In this document: piece by piece, positions 22,178 through 25,106 of the stretch
How the letters are laid out: the number at the start of each line of letters is the position of its first letter
How positions within the stretch are numbered: position 1 is the first letter of the stretch
Source: an uncultured Collinsella sp.
GTDB lineage: Bacteria; Actinomycetota; Coriobacteriia; Coriobacteriales; Coriobacteriaceae
Assembly: GCA_902465265.1 (NCBI GenBank)
Contig: CABQMF010000028.1
Span: forward strand, 1 to 25,106
Length of the DNA stretch: 25,106 nucleotides
Reading direction: 5' to 3'
Notes under the pieces: generated by a model
What the model saw: the letters and a program-made list of their open reading frames with translations, nothing else
Told to the model about the DNA's origin: nothing
The model's database searches: none
Made by a program: the position numbers and the translations under genes

Positions 22178-23461
22178 CTAGCACTGCTCGAGCGCCTGCT
22201 CAAGGTCGGCAATCAGATCGGCCGTGTCCTCGAGACCGCACGACAGACGCACCATGTCGGCGGAGATGCCACAGGCGATGAGCTCCTCATCGTTCATCTG
22301 GCGATGGGTAGCGTTTGCCGGATGCAAGCAGCAAGTACGCGCATCGGCCACGTGCGTAGCGATCTGGGCGAGCTTAAGGCTCTTCATAAAGGTCTCGGCC
22401 GCCGCGCGACCACCGTTAAAGCCAAAGCTCACGACGCCGCAGGTACCGTTAGGCATGTACTTCTGAGCCAGGTCAAAGTACTTGTCGCCCTCCAGGCCCG
22501 GATAGCTCACGAAGCGCACCTTGGGGTGGCTCTGCAGGAACTTGGCGACCGCCAGGCCGTTCTCGCAATGACGCGGCATGCGCACGTGCAGGCTCTCGAG
22601 TGAGCTGTTCAGGAAGAATGCCGCCTGCGGGTTCTGCATGGGGCCGAGGTCGCGCATGAGCTGCGCGGTGGCCTTAGTAATAAAGGCGCCCTCACGACCG
22701 AACTTCTCGGCATACGTCACGCCGTGGTAGCTCTCGTCGGGCGTGGTGAGACCCGGGAACTTGTCCGCATGGGCCATCCAGTCAAACTGGCCGTGATCGA
22801 CGATCACGCCACCCAGGTAAGCCGCATGGCCATCCATGTACTTAGTGGTGGAGTGCGTAACGATGTCAGCGCCCCACTCAAAGGGACGGCACATCACGGG
22901 CGTCGGGAAGGTGTTGTCGACCATCAGCGGTACGCCGTGGTCATGCGCGGCCTTGGCAAAGCGCTCAATATCGAGCACGGCGAGGGCGGGATTGGCGATG
23001 GTCTCGCCAAAGACGAGCTTGGTGTTGGGCTGGAAGGCTGCCTCGAGCTCCTCATCGGTGCAGTCGGGGGCAACGAAGGTGCAGGTCAGCCCCATGCGGC
23101 CCATGGTATGGGCAAGCAGGTTGTAGGTACCGCCGTAGATGGCAGAGCTTGCGACCACGTGATCGCCGGCGCCGGCAACGTTAAAGATCGCAAGGAAGTT
23201 CGCAGCCATGCCCGAGCTCGTGAGCATCGCTGCGGTGCCGCCCTCCATCTCGCAGATCTTGGCGGCAACCAAATCGCACGTGGGGTTCTGCAGACGGCTG
23301 TAGAAATAGCCCGACTCCTCCAGGTCAAACAGCTTGCCCATGTGCTCGGACGTGTCGTACTTCCACGTGGTGGACTGGTAGATGGGCACCTGGCGCGGCT
23401 CCGCATCTCCCGGGTGATACCCGCCCTGAACACACGTCGTACCGATGGTCTGCTCGCTCAT
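22178..23461 (-). CDS. metY: O-acetylhomoserine sulfhydrylase (Cys/Met metabolism PLP enzyme)
   Basis: This 427-residue PLP enzyme of the cystathionine gamma-synthase fold has 'PIYQSTTWKYDTSEHMG', 'YSRLQNPTCDLVAAKICEMEGG', 'MLTSSGMAANF', 'VDNTFPTPVMCRPFEWGAD' and the PLP Lys K207 in 'THSTTKYMDGHA'. MetY makes homocysteine directly from O-acetylhomoserine and sulfide. Length and the 'NTFPTPVMCRPFEWGADIV' block fit OAH sulfhydrylase better than MetB or MetC, but methionine gamma-lyase-like activity cannot be excluded. The ATG at 23461 follows AAGGGAG; a TTG 6 nt upstream is less likely. No SAM riboswitch was recognised in the leader. It is divergent from the C_GCAxxG protein gene and ends in a strong terminator. 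Confidence 0.9.
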   Translation of the reverse strand: MSEQTIGTTCVQGGYHPGDAEPRQVPIYQSTTWKYDTSEHMGKLFDLEESGYFYSRLQNPTCDLVAAKICEMEGGTAAMLTSSGMAANFLAIFNVAGAGDHVVASSAIYGGTYNLLAHTMGRMGLTCTFVAPDCTDEELEAAFQPNTKLVFGETIANPALAVLDIERFAKAAHDHGVPLMVDNTFPTPVMCRPFEWGADIVTHSTTKYMDGHAAYLGGVIVDHGQFDWMAHADKFPGLTTPDESYHGVTYAEKFGREGAFITKATAQLMRDLGPMQNPQAAFFLNSSLESLHVRMPRHCENGLAVAKFLQSHPKVRFVSYPGLEGDKYFDLAQKYMPNGTCGVVSFGFNGGRAAAETFMKSLKLAQIATHVADARTCCLHPANATHRQMNDEELIACGISADMVRLSCGLEDTADLIADLEQALEQC

Positions 23462-23571
23462 ATCCAACTCCCTTACTTGGGTTTTGTTTTTATTCGGTTC
23501 ACGATACCGCTACCCTGCACCCCTCTCAACCCATCCCCAAGGTAGGTTATGGGACAAATTGATCCGTGGCA

Positions 23572-23679
23572 TTTATCTCAAGCCTTGGGCATTTGCTCGA
23601 TAGATAAAAATGAGGCATCCATGAAGCTCTCGATGATTACACGCACCGTCACGGGTACCATAGGCGGGTACACCGTGAC
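23572..23679. promoter_or_regulatory. Dyads in the divergent metY / C_GCAxxG control region
   Basis: Two inverted repeats stand out: TTTATCT/AGATAAA (23572-23578 and 23602-23608) and GTCACGG/CCGTGAC (23648-23654 and 23673-23679). The second ends one base before the AAGGAG ribosome site of the downstream gene and could affect its translation. The first is a candidate operator between divergent genes. No regulator family is implied. Confidence 0.35.
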
Positions 23680-23692
23680 CAAGGAGACAACG

Positions 23693-24139
23693 ATGAAGCA
23701 AATCGATACGACCCAGCTCGACATCACCGCCTGTCAGGCTCAGGCTGCCGAATACCACGCCCGTGGCTTTAACTGCGCCCAGGCCGTCGCCTGTACGCTC
23801 GCGCCTGCCGTCGGACTCGACCCCCAGATCGCCTTTACCCTCACCGAGGGCTTTGGTGCCGGCATGGGCGGCATGACCGAAACCTGCGGCGCCATCTCGG
23901 GCGCCGTGGCCATCATGGGCTTCGTGATGAGCGACGGCATGGAAAACCCCAAGACCAAGGGCCAGACCTACAAACTGTCGCGCGAAATCGCCAAGCGTTT
24001 TGGCGAGAAGAACACGACGACCGTCTGCGGCACGCTCAAGGGCATCGGATCGGATAAGGGTCCGCTCCGCAGCTGCCCCGGTTGCATCGACGATGCCATC
24101 GAGATCGCCTGTGATGTGCTAAAGCAGCTCGCCGAGTAA
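23693..24139 (+). CDS. C_GCAxxG_C_C family protein (putative redox protein)
   Basis: This 148-residue cytoplasmic protein has the family's spaced cysteines: C28 in 'GFNCAQAV', C34, C65 in 'ETCGAISGAVAIMG' (the GCAxxG-like centre), C112 in 'VCGTLKG' and the late 'CPGCIDDAIEIAC' (C128, C131, C140). The family is common in anaerobes and is assumed to be redox active or to bind metal; its biochemical role is not established. The ATG at 23693 has AAGGAG at 6 nt. The frame stays open back to 23549, and an ATG at 23621 with GAGG would add 24 residues, but the usual family length favours the shorter form. It is divergent from metY and ends at a hairpin shared with the convergent yigZ. Confidence 0.85.
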   Translation: MKQIDTTQLDITACQAQAAEYHARGFNCAQAVACTLAPAVGLDPQIAFTLTEGFGAGMGGMTETCGAISGAVAIMGFVMSDGMENPKTKGQTYKLSREIAKRFGEKNTTTVCGTLKGIGSDKGPLRSCPGCIDDAIEIACDVLKQLAE

Positions 24140-24149
24140 ACGGCAGCAA

Positions 24150-24203
24150 CAGAAAACGACGGCCGGCGCGCTTGGGATTCATCCAAAAGCACGCCGGCCG
24201 TCG
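24150..24203 (-). terminator. Intrinsic terminator of yigZ in a convergent gap
   Basis: CGACGGCCGGCG (24157-24168) and CGCCGGCCGTCG (24192-24203) form a perfect 12-bp stem. On the minus strand it is followed by TTTTCTGTT. The plus-strand side has no T-run, so it serves yigZ best, though the stem may also slow polymerase from the plus strand. Confidence 0.82.
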
Positions 24204-24206
24204 CCG

Positions 24207-24842
24207 TTAGAACTCGGCAAATTCGGGAGCGCCGACCTCGATCTCCTCGCGCCCCGCCATAAGCTCACGCATCTTAGCGCAAAACAGCTCCTGCTCCCCC
24301 GCTTTAAACACCAAATGAAGTGTCACGGCATCCGCGTAATCGGTATCCGAAACCTTGGCGCCCGAATCCTGCGCCAAACGAAGCACCTGCTCATACTGCG
24401 GATAGGCCACATGCACGTCAACCGGCACGACACTCGTCATCTCGACGATCTGCCCGGCCTCCTGAGCCGCGGCCACCGCCGCCTGCGTTGCCGCAGTATA
24501 GGCGCGCACCAAGCCACCAGGCCCCAACAGCGTGCCACCAAAATAGCGCGTCACTACGCAGCAAACATTTTTGAGCTCCGCGCCGCGCAGCACCTCGAGC
24601 GTCGGCATACCGCTCGTGCGGCTCGGCTCACCATCATCGCTCTGGCGCTCGCGTCCATCGAGCAAAATCCACGCGGGAACATTGTGTCGAGCGTCGTAAT
24701 GACGCTTGCGAACCATCTCGATAAAGGCATTCGCCTCATCCTCGGACTCAATATGGACCAGCTGGGCAATAAACCGGCTCTTGCGGTCCACAAACTCGCC
24801 CGAAGCCTCAATATTCGATTGAAGAGTAAAATAGCTGTCCAA
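24207..24842 (-). CDS. yigZ: YigZ/IMPACT family protein
   Basis: This 211-residue cytoplasmic protein has the UPF0029/IMPACT N-terminal domain: 'FVDRKSRFIAQLVHI', 'HNVPAWILL', 'DDGEPSRTSGMP' and 'VVTRYFGGTLLGPGGLVRAYTAA'. A C-terminal ferredoxin-like DUF1949 half follows (about 135-200). The biochemical role is not settled; the fold resembles domains that bind RNA or ribosomal partners. The start is a TTG at 24842, with GAGGGG at 5 nt; a second TTG at 24845 is too close to that site. It converges on the C_GCAxxG gene and lies about 80 nt downstream of rnpB. Confidence 0.92.
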   Translation of the reverse strand: MDSYFTLQSNIEASGEFVDRKSRFIAQLVHIESEDEANAFIEMVRKRHYDARHNVPAWILLDGRERQSDDGEPSRTSGMPTLEVLRGAELKNVCCVVTRYFGGTLLGPGGLVRAYTAATQAAVAAAQEAGQIVEMTSVVPVDVHVAYPQYEQVLRLAQDSGAKVSDTDYADAVTLHLVFKAGEQELFCAKMRELMAGREEIEVGAPEFAEF

Positions 24843-24925
24843 CAAAGCCCCTCAAACACAAGCAAAGCAACAAACAGCCTCAATAATACGGCAAACACCA
24901 TATGAATTGTCAGGGTAACAAAAAT

Positions 24926-25106
24926 GCCAAGTGGGCCTGTAAGCCGGGTTCTGTCGTGAACGGTCATTTATCTTGTCTGCACGTTACCGTGCAGCTCCAC
25001 GCACGCTACCCGAACGCGGACCGGGCCGGCCCATAGCGTTCCTATTCGCGCTTGCTCCGGATGGGGCTTGCCAAGCCGCCGTGTTGCCACGACGCTGGTG
25101 GTCTCT
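24926..25106 (-). ncRNA. rnpB: RNase P RNA, class A (3' part; 5' part beyond the window)
   Basis: The minus strand contains conserved blocks of bacterial RNase P RNA: CCATCCGGAGCAAGCGCGAATAGG-like sequence around 25025-25065, then GATAAATGACCG, and the 3' signature ACGACAGAACCCGGCTTA near 24941-24960. It is the catalytic RNA for tRNA 5'-end maturation. A TTTTTG run at 24919-24924 marks the likely 3' end and terminator, though the closing stem is short. The RNA is cut by the window end, so perhaps 45-50% is present. The exact 3' end is uncertain by a few bases. Confidence 0.93.

Noticed and set aside
22036..22212. N-terminal extension of the MFS protein
   Set aside because: The extended frame passes through the metY terminator. 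The ATG at 22035 has the ribosome site and begins the normal family N-terminus.
23462..23692. SAM riboswitch before metY
   Set aside because: The leader lacks the recognisable SAM-I core.
1..25106. CRISPR array, prophage or insertion sequence
   Set aside because: No regularly spaced repeats, integrase, transposase or phage structural genes were seen anywhere in the window.

Overview
The window looks like a chromosomal segment of a gut Coriobacteriia, most likely Collinsella or a close relative. The evidence is high-GC coding DNA with long spurious antisense ORFs, compact anaerobic gene content, a selenocysteine-decoding selenium cluster, double-cubane-type reductases with their activase, and a class-A RNase P RNA. 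The genus is my inference from general familiarity, not from a search. I support 22 protein genes, 2 tRNAs and a partial rnpB.

Layout. 1-1326: a lone AbiEi/DUF559-like gene bounded by copies of a short repeat, the second copy forming a perfect 27-bp inverted repeat. 1352-1641: tRNA-Pro(TGG) and tRNA-Gly(TCC) on the minus strand, with a clear promoter and terminator. 1653-3011: a BrnQ-type branched-chain amino acid carrier. 3030-11280: a long minus-strand operon, read from high to low coordinates. It begins with a structured leader and two 2-hydroxyacyl-CoA dehydratase/double-cubane-type proteins, followed by their ATP-dependent activase and a GT4 glycosyltransferase. It ends with selenophosphate synthetase SelD (whose active-site residue is an in-frame TGA), YedF, a DUF3343 protein, a cysteine-desulfurase-like enzyme and a strong terminator. 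11360-16816: a molybdenum block on the minus strand, moeA-mogA then modA-modB-modC, in which ModB carries an unusual exported N-terminal domain. 17027-19497: a ClC-family anion transporter, possibly fluoride-type, and a lipid kinase on the plus strand. 19530-23461: minus-strand genes for a GGQ release-factor-like protein, xanthine phosphoribosyltransferase, an MFS exporter and O-acetylhomoserine sulfhydrylase. 23693-24139: a C_GCAxxG_C_C protein on the plus strand. 24207-24842: YigZ. 24926-25106: the 3' part of RNase P RNA.

How the genes work together. SelD makes selenophosphate. YedF, DUF3343 and the desulfurase-like enzyme are plausible carriers and mobilisers of reduced selenium. The upstream part of the same operon encodes low-potential iron-sulfur reductases and an ATP-dependent electron donor. 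A glycosyltransferase overlaps the selD start by 8 bp. That glycosyltransferase-SelD pairing resembles the logic of selenosugar synthesis (SenB with a SelD homologue) and is the most interesting functional hypothesis here. The adjacent Mo uptake and Moco insertion genes fit an organism using Mo/Se enzymes such as formate dehydrogenase or Mo hydroxylases, but no such enzyme lies in the window.

The most unusual nucleic-acid feature is a pair of ~100-nt structured repeats in the two spacers around the second dehydratase gene. Their stems differ in sequence but keep pairing, and their apical region is nearly identical. All coordinates were read by eye. Start codons were chosen from Shine-Dalgarno sequences where possible.
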